NCBI GenBank assembly: GCA_021904315.1
Contig: CM038907.1
Coordinates: 1,302,001 to 1,366,000, forward strand
Source: Sphagnum magellanicum
Taxonomy: Eukaryota > Streptophyta > Sphagnopsida > Sphagnales > Sphagnaceae
DNA length: 64,000 bases
Direction: 5' to 3'
Shown here piece after piece: positions 12,193-24,000 of the stretch. Both the position numbers and the translations under genes were made by a program. How positions within the stretch are numbered: position 1 is the first letter of the stretch; each line of letters opens with the position of its first letter. The notes below the pieces were generated by a model that had not been told where the DNA came from, ran no database searches, and worked only from the letters and a program-made list of their open reading frames with translations.

Positions 12193-13019
12193 CAGATTAT
12201 AAGTTAGAACCCTAAGTCAAAAAAATTAGGAGTCCCATCATGTGCTGCTGAGGATATGCTAGAAGCAAATGTCTACATATGACAACTTGAGAACTTTCAA
12301 CCTTGAAAGATGGGCACTTTGATCAAAATTTTCCCAAGGAATCCATTGAGGCCTTCACAGCCCCTTTTCTTTTGGTCACCAAGTGGTGAAATTTTGCTAC
12401 CAAAAAAAACACTAATGCTGACCTGGTTTGGATATGAGAACTTCTGAAGACAACAATCTCCATAGTCGAAGATTTTTGTCATTGTCTGGAATTTGGGCCT
12501 CATTTTTCTTGCATTCCACTCTGTTTCCAAATGACCACACTGCATTCAAGAATGTCTTTTTCCCAATTGAAATCAATTGATCTAGGCTAGTCGAAACTAG
12601 AACTACTCTTGGCAGATCATGTGAAGGAAATGTCATGTTGTGCAATTTGATAAACTCCCCCACTACCACAGCTCCATTCAAGGACGAGAACCCAACTTAT
12701 CTGCCCAGATGAATGCAGGAGGACAATCATTGGAATTTGCATTGCATGTTAAACAACAACACTAATCATCAGCAAACAGTTGATTGCAGATGCAGCATCA
12801 ACAAACAAGAAACACAAAATTCTTGTTTTCTTGACATTTCAAATCAGATTTGTTTTTTGGGGAGGCAAATCTTTGCAGTTTTTCAACCCAAAAACATGAT
12901 TTTGACACATACTAATGAATTTTGTGGGGAAAAAAAAATGCCAGATTTCTACAACACATTCCAGCAGGTAACCAAAATATTAAAAAATTCTTAAATTTAT
13001 TACTTTCATATTTAGTCTA

Positions 13020-13070
13020 TAGCCAAATTTGGCTAAATCTTTTTGTGGATGATCATCAGTTTGACTACAT
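13020..13070. repeat. TAGCCAAATTTGGCTA, second copy, with distal half-site
   Basis: The perfect palindrome at 13020-13035 is followed at about 13060 by TTTGACTACAT, a one-base variant of the TTTGGCTACA half-site seen in the other copies. The arrangement resembles the one at 8344-8383. Confidence 0.5.
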
Positions 13071-16000
13071 CATAATTTGTTTAGAAAAAAAAACCCCATT
13101 TTAAATGGATTTGCATTGTCATGTACTATCATATTGTAACTTAACCAGGCAGCTAAACTAACCCTTGATGACAATTGTATAATGAAAGATTGCATAGTAC
13201 CCATCAGGATTTCATAACATGCCTAGGTCCATATTGTATTGGCCCTTGCTAACCCTTTCATAAGGTCGGAATAGGGTGTCACCCAAAAGAGATTTATGCA
13301 TTGGAATTTGTTTTGTTTTTATCTAGTGTAAATTTGACTAATTTTGCCATTTTTTGAGAAAAAAATTGTCAAAATTTATATGTCATATGATTGAGAAAAA
13401 AACCCTAGATTGTTGGGTTTATAGTATGTACTTATACTTAAGTGAATTTGGGTGTATCTTTTGATGCTTTCCCAATTTGAGGTACATATCATGACTCATG
13501 AGGTCACATGAAGGGTCGAGATAACCTTCATGTGGCGTAGTGAATCACTTAACTCTTTCAAATTTCTGGTACCCTCCATTTGATCTATTGATTTCATGAG
13601 GGGGTACCAATACCATGGTACCTTGGGTGGTTTTGGCACAAATTATATATATATATATATATTTAGGAAATTATCAAATTTTCAAAAATGGTTTTTCCCA
13701 AAGATTTTTTATTTTTGGGTGAAAGGAAGTGAAGAATCTTTTGAAATATTCTTGAATATTTCATTTTTAAAAATCAATAATCAAAAGTAATTAAATATTT
13801 TTTCTTATGTATTTAGGATTTTTGAATGAATTTTTTTACTTGGCTTTACCTATGTTGGGTATTGCCCCAATATTGCATTATTTGTGTGATTGTTAGTGGT
13901 GAATAAATACATATTTTCAAAATGTGCATGTTTATTGACGCATTTGAAAAATGATCACATCATACCCAAATACATGCAATATATGATGGACCTCTTTCTT
14001 ATATTATGAGTAGTGCATTTCTATTTTTTCTTTTTCTTTTGTAATTTAGTTGAAGCGGTGGTGATCATCCGCAATACGACTCAACCAAATCTGGTTTAAA
14101 ACAAAAAGAAATGAAAGTAAAAATAATCAAGCATAGTTTTTTTGTTGTCCATTATCATGTTTGAATTCAATACAAAAATTGGGAATTTTTTTTAAAAAAA
14201 TTCTGAACTTCAATTCAGTGACTAGGAAACCTAAAATGTATATTTTCAACATTTAAAAAAAAAAAAATCACCACAATGACAAATTTTAGATTGAATATGA
14301 AACTCTTATTTATAAGTTACAAATATACATCATATACATTGTACCAAATATGGATAGAGGGTTAAATGTTGGATATTACACGGATTGTTATTTGTAAGTT
14401 AGTTGATTTGAATTGTATGAAGTTGTTTATTGGTCTTTTGTTCAAATAAGAATATGTCAAGAGTATTAGGGCACCTAGTTTGTTAGGTTATTCATTAAAC
14501 TAAAGATAAAACTAGTTTGTTTGTTTCAACAATTAGCTAGTGTGAAAGGTTCAATTATATTTTAATCCATTTTAGAAGATGTACAAAATTTCATCATTTT
14601 TTGAACTTTAAATGATTGAATGTTAACCTTCATATTTTGTTTTCAATTGTTTGAGGCATGTGATCTTTGTGTGACATGTGAATATTAATATATTTAAAAA
14701 GATATCATGTTCTAAGTGTGAATGTCGTTTGAGAAAAAAACAAGTGTTTGTGTATTACTATGCAACAAGTGCCATTCTTGTCTTTGAATAAAAGGTTCAA
14801 CAAGATTTGGAATTGAAGTTGGTTGTTTAGAAACAATATGTCGCTCATTGGAGGATTGAACACATTATGATTTTTTTCCTTTTTTTTTGGTGTTGGGAAT
14901 TGAATTTTCATTCATTAGATGTTTATTCCATTTGATTTGAGAATAAAACACCTAATTATATCACCTTATGGGTAGATGAAGAGGATGAATAAACAAGGTT
15001 TTCCCTAAGAAAGAACATTCTTTTTGAAATTAGAAAACTATATGGAAAAAAAAAAAAGGTTTTATATTGGGTAAAAATTACAAATCAATTGGTTTTACAA
15101 GAGTATCATGTTTATTTTTAAGATGAAGATATAGTGAATACACGATATGCTGAGGTATTAAAAAAATTAAATAAAATATGACATATATGTACAAAAGATT
15201 TAAATATTATTTGTTTGTAGGTTCATTTTTTTTTGTGATTCAAAATTTAAAGAGGTTTGTAGTTTTAAAGATTTTGAGTTTCATTTTTATTTTGAGACAA
15301 GGGGAGAAAGTAACATCATGAAGGAGCTCAAGAAGTTTCTTGTATGAATTAATGAATTTTTCTTAAGATTCTTCCTTGGTTTCTTGACATCAAGTTGTTT
15401 TCATGTTTGCTTTTATGTTCAATGGTCGTTTGTATGATATATATGAACATGTGGATAGATTGTGATTTAATTATCATTATTTACAACTTCAACTAAAATT
15501 TTAAAATCAAACAAATATACAATATCAAAATTCAATAAATAAAATTTAAATAAAATTTAGGGTGATTTAGACATGTGAATATTTAAAAATTAAACATAAG
15601 ATGGAAAAAAAAAATGTTTCATCATATAGTACCCTCAAACAAAATCCCCTTATGCATGTAGTGCAAATTTCAACATAATGTTCAGCCTTGGATGTTTTCC
15701 TTGAGATTAAATAATAATTGGAAATATTGAACATTTATGAAATGGTTAAACATTTTGAAAAGAAATATTCACAAATCTAATTCATATCAATTTTCAATGT
15801 TTCAACTTTAAAAATTCACTATGAGTTCATAGCTTTCTATTCTTTACACAATATGCACCATGCAACTTGTCATGTTGGTAGGATCATGATGGTGACATGT
15901 TTGTGTATTATTGTTTGATGTATACTATCAACCCAATTTTAATTATATTTGAAAAAATGTTTCACTATTAACAAGCAAAATGTGATGCATTGTTAGATTT

Positions 16001-16392
16001 TCAATATATGTTGAACCATATTTTGTTATAAGTTTTTAATGAGAAGTTACAAAATGAAAACTAGTTTTGCAAGAATTTTTAATTTGCCCATTAACATTTT
16101 AATAGCAGAAGGTGTGATTGCAAATCATTCCAAAATTTTGAAAGTTTTTATTATTATTGTGGCAACGAAATTATTTTTGGTAGACTACTTATTTTGTGCT
16201 AGGGAAACCAAAGCCATTCAATTAATAGATTCCCACATTCAAAATAAAGTAATTATGCAGGTGTAATACCTTTGTGAACAAAATAATATCCATGTGTTGG
16301 TTTCGAGTTTTAAAGTCATCATCAAAACTAGTGGGTAACCCATGGCTACGCCACTCCAACCACCCCCAACGCTTTGTGCTTTCATGTTTGGA
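13071..16392. other. AT-rich spacer
   Basis: It includes an (AT)n tract at about 13646-13662 and a possible third copy of the inverted-repeat family near 13607-13868. Many T/A runs follow. I see no coding region with recognisable content. Confidence 0.5.
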
Positions 16393-16482
16393 TTTGTAGC
16401 CAGGTTTGGCTAAATCTTCCTTCAGCTAATTGCCCATTTTTTCCACATCTTCCTACATATGATGGCCATTTTGGCTACAAAC
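16393..16482. mobile_element. 90-bp inverted-repeat element with TTTGTAGCCA ends
   Basis: The left end is TTTGTAGCCA and the right end, reverse-complemented, is also TTTGTAGCCA, about 90 bp apart. The left end includes a variant of the 16-bp palindrome at 12177 and 13020. It has no coding content. A MITE-like relic is the simplest reading. Confidence 0.5.
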
Positions 16483-16692
16483 AAAAACAATTCGCAAAAA
16501 AAAAAACCCACCAGTGCTATTATTACCATATGGTTGAAGAATGGGGTACCTTTAAAATAAATACACTTATTATTACATTTTCTTTCAAGGAGAGGTTTAC
16601 AAAATTTAAAATAATAATATTTTTGGGTGCACAAATAGACAAATCCATTTCAGAAATGGAGAAATCCATAGTTTTGACTCTTACCCAAAATT

Positions 16693-17174
16693 GGATCTGG
16701 ACTTCAAACCCCAATCGTTGGATTCGAAGAACCTGGATTGAGACCTGGTTTGGGAACCTCAAGCTGCACGTGGATCGAGACCTGGACCTGGAGCTGGACT
16801 TGAAACCCCAATATTTGGCTTCGAAAAACCTGGATTGAGACCTAGTTTGGGAACTTCAAGCTGCAACCGTGGATCTGGACTTCAAACCCTAAATCTAGGG
16901 TTTGAAGAAGAAGAAGAAGAAGAAGAAGAAGAAGGTGGTTGGGACATGGTTAGGGAACTTGAAGCTACACACACCAGCGACATCTGCAAATGTGACCCGT
17001 GTTTGGCTCCATCTGAAACTTCGCCTTGGATTTGCCAAAAGCCCCTCTCCAGGACCGGTCGATGGTGTGTCTCTCCGCCACCTGCGGGTTCTGCCATAGA
17101 AAAGGCCGGTTCTACCAGCGTGTGTCTCTCCGCCACCTGCGGGTTCTGCCATAGAAAAGGCCGGTTTTGCCATA
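16693..17174. repeat. GC-rich nested tandem repeats
   Basis: Three copies of an 80-100 bp unit start near 16693, 16791 and 16871. Each contains a GGATCTGGACTT-like start, a CCTGGATTGAGACC-like middle and CTTCAAGCTGCA near its end. The third copy has been expanded by a GAA run (about 16905-16935). Immediately after, a 55-bp unit starting GTGTGTCTCTCCGCC is present twice (17065 and 17120), almost identical. Frames through this block on both strands are repeat translations. Confidence 0.7.
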
Positions 17175-17405
17175 GAAATGTCGTGTCACAGACAGACAAG
17201 CGAATTAATATATAAGATGCTAGGAGCCTCGAAAGATTTGAATACAAGTGACATAAATAAGCATATGAATCCTAGTTATGTAGTTCAAGCCACCAACATT
17301 TCAATCATCGTTGGAAGGATGACCATGTGATTTAAACTCCATGGGATTCAACACACCACTCATATAAATATCATTGCACCTTTGTTATGGGGCATGCAAT
17401 ATGCT

Positions 17406-17484
17406 TTAACTCCTAAACATTAGGGTGGACCAATTTGGTTCACTTTTCAATTTATTTTTGAATCCTTTAACATTTAAAGGTTAA
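17406..17484. mobile_element. 79-bp TTAA mini element, copy B
   Basis: TTAACTCCTAAACATTAGGG begins this copy and GGTTAA ends it. It aligns along its length with the reverse complement of the element at 10178-10256, including GGGTGGACCA, and has the same 79-bp length with TTAA at both ends. It is more AT-rich, so probably more decayed. Confidence 0.6.
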
Positions 17485-17867
17485 AAGGATTGTCAAATTG
17501 TATCACAAAATGATAATTCTAACATATTTTTCAAAAGCTAAGAACATGTTCCTTAGTTCTTCACATTTGGGTCAAATGGGAAACCTTGAGACACTTCAAC
17601 TAAACAAAATGGACAATTGAAGATCAAGTGTAATTTGAACAAATATTGGGGTCAAGATTTGTTATGGATTCATATTGACACATCAAGATGTTTTTGTAAA
17701 AAGAACTACTCCCTTACAAGGTATAGTTTGTAGGTCTCCATGAACCTTTCATTGAAATGGAATTAAAAAAAACAAATCTCAAATCTCACTCCTCAAATTG
17801 AAACACTTTGATGTTCTAAGAGTTTAATTTTTTAAATTATTAAGAAATGTAACGATTTGGGACATTT

Positions 17868-18005
17868 GTGTTGTGGGAGGTTTTCCATCCATCCTTGAGC
17901 GCATTCCACAGTCTCTTAGGCACTCGCCCTCATAGCCGTCACCCTATCTCATCTACCCGCACGTTCTGTCTAGGATTTTCTAGGCTTGACCGGCGTGTGC
18001 CTCTT
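17868..18005. other. Isolated GC-rich patch
   Basis: About 138 bp of GC-rich, CpG-containing sequence sits in AT-rich spacer. Plus-strand frames are open for 78 codons (17868-18104) but show no motif. It may be a captured gene fragment; its origin is not identified. Confidence 0.3.
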
Positions 18006-21000
18006 TTAAAGAAAACATTAGTTAAGCCCTTTCCATTGTTATGTCAAATCTTAATACTAATACAATTCATTGGCAATTTGAAACCATGTTTCAAATGGTC
18101 ATGAAATTTTTGGATGATTTATGTCTTGATTTTTCAAGTTTGATAAAACTAGAAAAACATGTTTATTGTGGGCATCCAAACTTGACATGTTATAACACAT
18201 TGATATATTTTCAATAACACCCAAATCATCTAATTGAAACATGATTTTAATCCCTCAAACATCATTTAAAACATTTGGAGTTTTTTGAAAGTCCCTTTTC
18301 CTAGAGGGGGTGTGCATGTTGCAGGTTTGTTTTGGAGTGTCTCCTTTCATCTCCCACATGCTCTCCAATTTGTTTGTGGTGGTGTTTCAATTCCTTTGGA
18401 TCATGACATGCCTTGAGATTATTCATAACTTGTTTCTACTTGACTTTTTAAGTTGCAAGCATACAACTAAGGTTGCGATATCATAATCCAACAAGCTAAG
18501 ATAAGGTGTATAGTACAATTAATATTTTAAAATTGACAAGGAATAGTCAAGAGTAATTCCTCCGATTACAATACTTGCAATGATATGATGCCAATAAAGG
18601 TGAACTTCACTCTTGAACATATCTTTTCATGTTATGGCAATGCCAAAAGTTAAGGATTGGACAAAGATGATGGCAACATTGAGGAATGAAATTCACATGG
18701 ACCTCCTTTTAACAAGTTGGAATCATGTGAAGGCATGAAACTACAACCTCTATGGGCAATGTGAGAATAAACAAGGGTGGTAAATCTATGAATGGGCCTT
18801 TCTCATTAAATGGGTCACATACACCTAGTGTGGTAATGAATATCTTTAGGCATGTTATATACTTAAATAATGAGGTGTTATGACCTGAAATTTAGGTTGT
18901 TCTCATAATGTAAGATTTTGAGGCCATGTTATGAGCTCATTCTTGGGTGTGGCTCACGTAAAAGGTACCGAAATCTTAAATTTTTACCTTGATCCTAGCC
19001 CAAGAGATTGAACTTAAACTCCATATGACATGTGTCTATTAATGGAAATTTTAATTAACTAACCTACCCTTATCCTAGAAGGTCATTATTTTGAAAACAA
19101 CCTTCTAAAGTCCAAATTGGTATTGGGTGGGTTAAATTTTTCCCATGCTTCACCCATAGGTAAATATCAAGTTAAACACCTAGCTCCTTTGCCTGGTTTG
19201 CCTCATTTGCCAACCTTACTTGGTTAGTAAAGAGCATGTTTTAACTTTTTACGGTACCCAACTAGTATACATTTGATGTTTACCCTTTTTCAGGGGAAGG
19301 TAATTGTTTTGGGTATGCGCCAAAATCATTTAAAGCATATTTTGTCACACAAGTGTTATGATGAATTTGTTCAAAATTGTGGCCACTAATTTTATTTTTC
19401 ATTTCATTATCCTAATTACCTTGATAAGATCATTACAACATGCTCTTGGAAGGAGTTTAGAATTCTGATCCCTTATGCCACTATAAGAATGCCTTGAACC
19501 TATTATCAAAGACGTTGATTGTTCATTTTATTTTTGTTGATTTCAATTGTAAGACATTTTAAATTTCACATTTGCAATTCCAATTTGTGCAATATTTTTT
19601 CACAAGTCAATGTGCCATAATTATATAAATGTTATGTATATCCTTATTTACCTAACATTTACCCAATTATACTCTCATGATAAATACAAGGTAAATGTTG
19701 ATCATTTACCTTTATCCTAAGTTGGACTAAATACTTTTCCAAGCATATATGGCTTTACATGTACTATGTTTGGAAAAGTTTCGAAGCCAATATACCTTGA
19801 ACCAATATATATATATATATATAGAAAATTCATCCCCACATTGAGATACTATACTTGAACAACATTGGTCCAAAACCACCCAACACCATCCTCATTACAA
19901 TTCCATGAGATATTCCACAATAGGTAACTCTTTTGGTGGAACACGTGATATCTTTTCCACATGTAACCTTCTTTTGTCAAGTCATCTTGGTGAACAAAAG
20001 CACAATATGTATGCTTCTCAATCAATGAAGTTGATTTCAACATGTGGTACTATTCACGGATTTTTTTATACCAAGTAAGAGGAATGGATGCCACACTTGG
20101 GGATCCTGGATTCAAAATGAGCACCTCTCGCACATTTTGAAGAAAGAAAATGCAAATGTATTGCTTAACTTTGCTTTTGATATGGATGCAAATAATAAGA
20201 ATCACCAAGTCTCCATAGCCAAAAAAAATTTGAATCCATATTAGAGATCCATAGCCAATCCAATTTGTAGCTGTGCATTCAACCAGATTGCAAGCCCAAT
20301 TGTTGGAGACAAGCTTTAGGACAAAAAATTTGTACTGAGAGTGCCTCTTTTGGAATTCTCCTTACCTAGAAAATAAAAGCATGGGTACTTTGAAAAGACA
20401 TAAACAACAAGCTCATGGTGTAGGCTAATGGGTGTGTCCCTTATAGCAAGTTCAAACTACAAACCCGCAACAGTTCAAAATGAAAATGTTCCATAAAATT
20501 ATCAAAAAAAATGAACTCATTGTTCAAAATACAACCTACGGCAAGTTCAAATGAGCAATGGTTAAATTGATACAAAATGTTCCATGAAGTTGTTCTAGTA
20601 AAGCACTGGCAGAAAATTAGTAATGTATCTGGAGGGCACCTCATCCAATGGAATTTCTGCTCAGCAAAGGGCAGGGCATATTGAAATGCAAGATACTCAG
20701 TTTTTAAAAAAAATCATTAAAAAAATTAAAATTGTGTTATGGCACCACTGGGTATCATGGGAATTTTTTAAAAATAAAAATAAAAATAAATAAATAGATT
20801 CGTAATGCTTTACATCGGGTAACAAGCACTTACCATACACAAAAAAAAGACCTCAAAGGTTAAAAGAACACGTACATTCACAAGCTCAAACTTCAAACCT
20901 GCAAACAGTTTTTGGTATAATAAAAAGTGTTCCTTGAAGTTCCTGCAAAGTGACTTCACACTAACACCTGATGAACATTCCTCAAAATGTGGGACCAAAT

Positions 21001-24000
21001 GAAGACTAATAACTTACATTCTCATGCATGCATTCTCTCAGTGACAATTAAGCAGAGGCAAATAAAAGCTTTATTTTTTTTATATGCGGTTTTGCTGGCT
21101 GACATTTGAGGGATGGAGAATCTGTGGTATCAAAGCTTTTACAAGAATGTTGCAATACCAAAGCAAAGCATATACTTTTAGATGCCAAGCCCCACCACCC
21201 ACACCTCCGACTCCTGCAAGTCTTTATAAATTTAACTTATACTCTACTTCAACTACACCAGCACATCCAATTTATGGCAGACAAAGTATTGAGGTCCATT
21301 CACTTGGGTGTTGACAGAGTCACAAAAATTTGGGACTTAGTATAATTGATCAGCTGTGTATGGTGGTGGGGGTAACTGCTATAGCTGCTAGAAGGTACCT
21401 ACTATCTACCTACCTACCTACCTATCTACCTAGCTATCGAGTGTGGGTGGAGGTAGTAAGAATGGGCATCATAATAAATTGTTATCTCTCTCCCCTGACA
21501 AAAAGAGAGGAAAACAACAAGGCATCACAAACATGGTGGCCCTGCCAATAGATAAGATGCTGTACATCTATCTTCTGTATCCACACTCCAAAACACCAAA
21601 AAAATCCATTCCAGTCTAAACAATCTAAAGCACTTTCATCAAAAAAACTGGTTCCGCTAATGTGAAATTAGTTCTAATAAGGTAAAACTTCAAAAAGTTG
21701 GACCCAATGTGATAGTCACTGTGCCTGTGGGGACAAGGCCCAACAAATGGGTTTCTGTTATTAGCACCAGGTGAAACTCCGAATGTGGTGGAGCTCTGAG
21801 TGAACCATCATCAATCACCCCATCTTCAAAAGCGCCTCTTGTTGTTGTTGTTGTTCCAAACAAGGTTAACTTCATGGTTTTTTTTAGGGTGGACTTTTGC
21901 ACCTGGCATTGCTTATGCTTGGCCATCTATCACCCCATTATTGGGTCAATCCATCTCTCCATCCTTCAGTTGACACCTGCAACGGCCCATTCTTTTTTCT
22001 TTTCTTCTCATCTTTGATTGCATTAGGACTTTGATGGCCATACAAGAAATTTGAACTGTTTAAAAATACTTCATTCGAAATTCAGTAGCAAGAGATGACT
22101 TCCTAACTTTCCTTCCACATGGAAATCCATGGGTAAGAAGTAAGGAATGATCAACTTAAGTCAACCATTTTTCCTCTTCATTCTTGTGTCTGAAATTCAA
22201 CTTCCTGCGTACCCGAGAAATCTTTGAGTCTTTGCATACACGAGTTGCATGGAGTAATCTTGAACCTCAAGTTATAAAAGCATATGGAGTACTCAACAAC
22301 CTTAACCCTGAATTACCAAGTTTCTAACTCTCAACTAGGTTGAAATGCCTTAAATTGCTAAAGGGCATTTTCTCTCACCTTATGTTCGGTAAAAGGGCTT
22401 GGCCATTTGGTCATGGGCTCTTCTCTAAACTATTCAAGCATTTGCTGATGGGGTGTGTTTGATGATAGGTGTAATTACCCTATTTAGGGTTTTGTAAGAA
22501 AAATTGTGCGGGTTTGGTTTTGGGTTGTAGTTGGGGGCATAAAAGGATCATATATATGGGTGGTGGAAGTTTTGCAGATATATATGAGTATTCCTCAAAG
22601 ATATTGTGTGGGTCCCCTTTCTTCCTTCCAGTTGCCTAGTCCCCCCCCCCCCCCCCAAGCGTTCACAGAAGATTCTTTTGGCAGTGGGAGAGGCCATGTG
22701 GACTCCAAAGCTTAGGAAGATGAGGGTGGTGACCAAAAGTGATTGGTTTGGCTTTCAATTGATTCTACTAGGAAGTGATCTGATTTCATCACCTCTTCTT
22801 TTAGAAGATGTGCATCCCAAATGAGAGGATTCCCACATTTGGTAATCATGATAAGAAAACCGAGCCAGCCCTTTTCAGTGTCTTTAAAGAAAAGAAAAGA
22901 AAAAAACCCAATACATAATAGAGTTATCAGCAAAGTAATCATGTTTTTGGGCTCTTGTTTCACCCTCAAAGACTGTGTATCTGCAAAGTAAGGAAATTTT
23001 ATTGATGGTCTTCATTCTTCATTCAACCTAATTTTTTTCCTATCATTATAGTACCTTCTCAGGTTAGTGGGAATTAAATGATTTTTGGAAATGCTGAATT
23101 TTTTAGAACTTATATGTTTGAAATGTCAAAATTCAAGGGAGGTTAACCTATTTAGAGGTTAACCTCTAAATTCATTGCCCATTTCTTCTGCCCAACAATC
23201 CTCATATTATTACAAACAATGTGCAAGACTTTTTTTAGACATGACTGACAAAGAAACCAGCAATCAGCAGTTTTCCTAAGTATTCAATCTGTGTGATTTT
23301 ATTCAATCAGCAGCTTGATTCTCCTAAGCACATCAACAATCAGCTTGATTTCATTTGATACTTGGTTGTTGTTGAAGCACAACATGATAAACGCTACCTA
23401 GTATCTTAAAGATCCCATGACCATGTTGTATGTGAAAAGGTGTTGCATGAGACAATATGCAACGCACACGTGGTTGGTTTGGTTATACAGAGGTTCCATC
23501 TACTTTCTATCAAGCACATCAACAAAAGAAGGAAGATGCTCATCTTGATAATCTTGACCTGAAATGCAATTTGCTTTGCACCAGGTCCCGTAGGAAGGAG
23601 GATAAAATCACAATTTGCTCGTAGTAGCAAGAATGATAATCAACAATGTTGACCCCATCTAAGTTACTTCTAAAATTATCTCCGCCTCAAAACATCAATG
23701 AGAGTTCATCAACTTTGACAAGGACTAGATAATTAGCAAGAGGTCATTGATACCTTTCACGGATTGGCAATTTGGGATATCGAGACCTCATCAAGTGTAG
23801 GTTATTGACCTGAACGGTTACAAACCCTAAGCAAGCAAGAGGGTCATGGGTAACCCTTCATAACAAGATGCCTGGATCCAATGAGGATGCTTTGTGTCAT
23901 CAAAATCTCATAAATGGTGGGTCATGTGCAAGATAAAGCCCCAAGGAGAGGGCATTCCCAAAATAAGGGGCCAAGGACAAGGTGATAGCAAAGTTGAGCC

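Noticed and set aside
16835-17215. 126-codon frame and its minus-strand partners
   Set aside because: They run through nested tandem repeats and a GAA run; open length is explained by repeat structure.
18958-19262. GGTACC-ended inverted-repeat element
   Set aside because: The ends share little beyond the self-complementary GGTACC core.
21690-21926. 78-codon minus-strand frame starting MAKHKQCQVQK
   Set aside because: No domain, a GTTGTT simple repeat inside, and no neighbouring exon.
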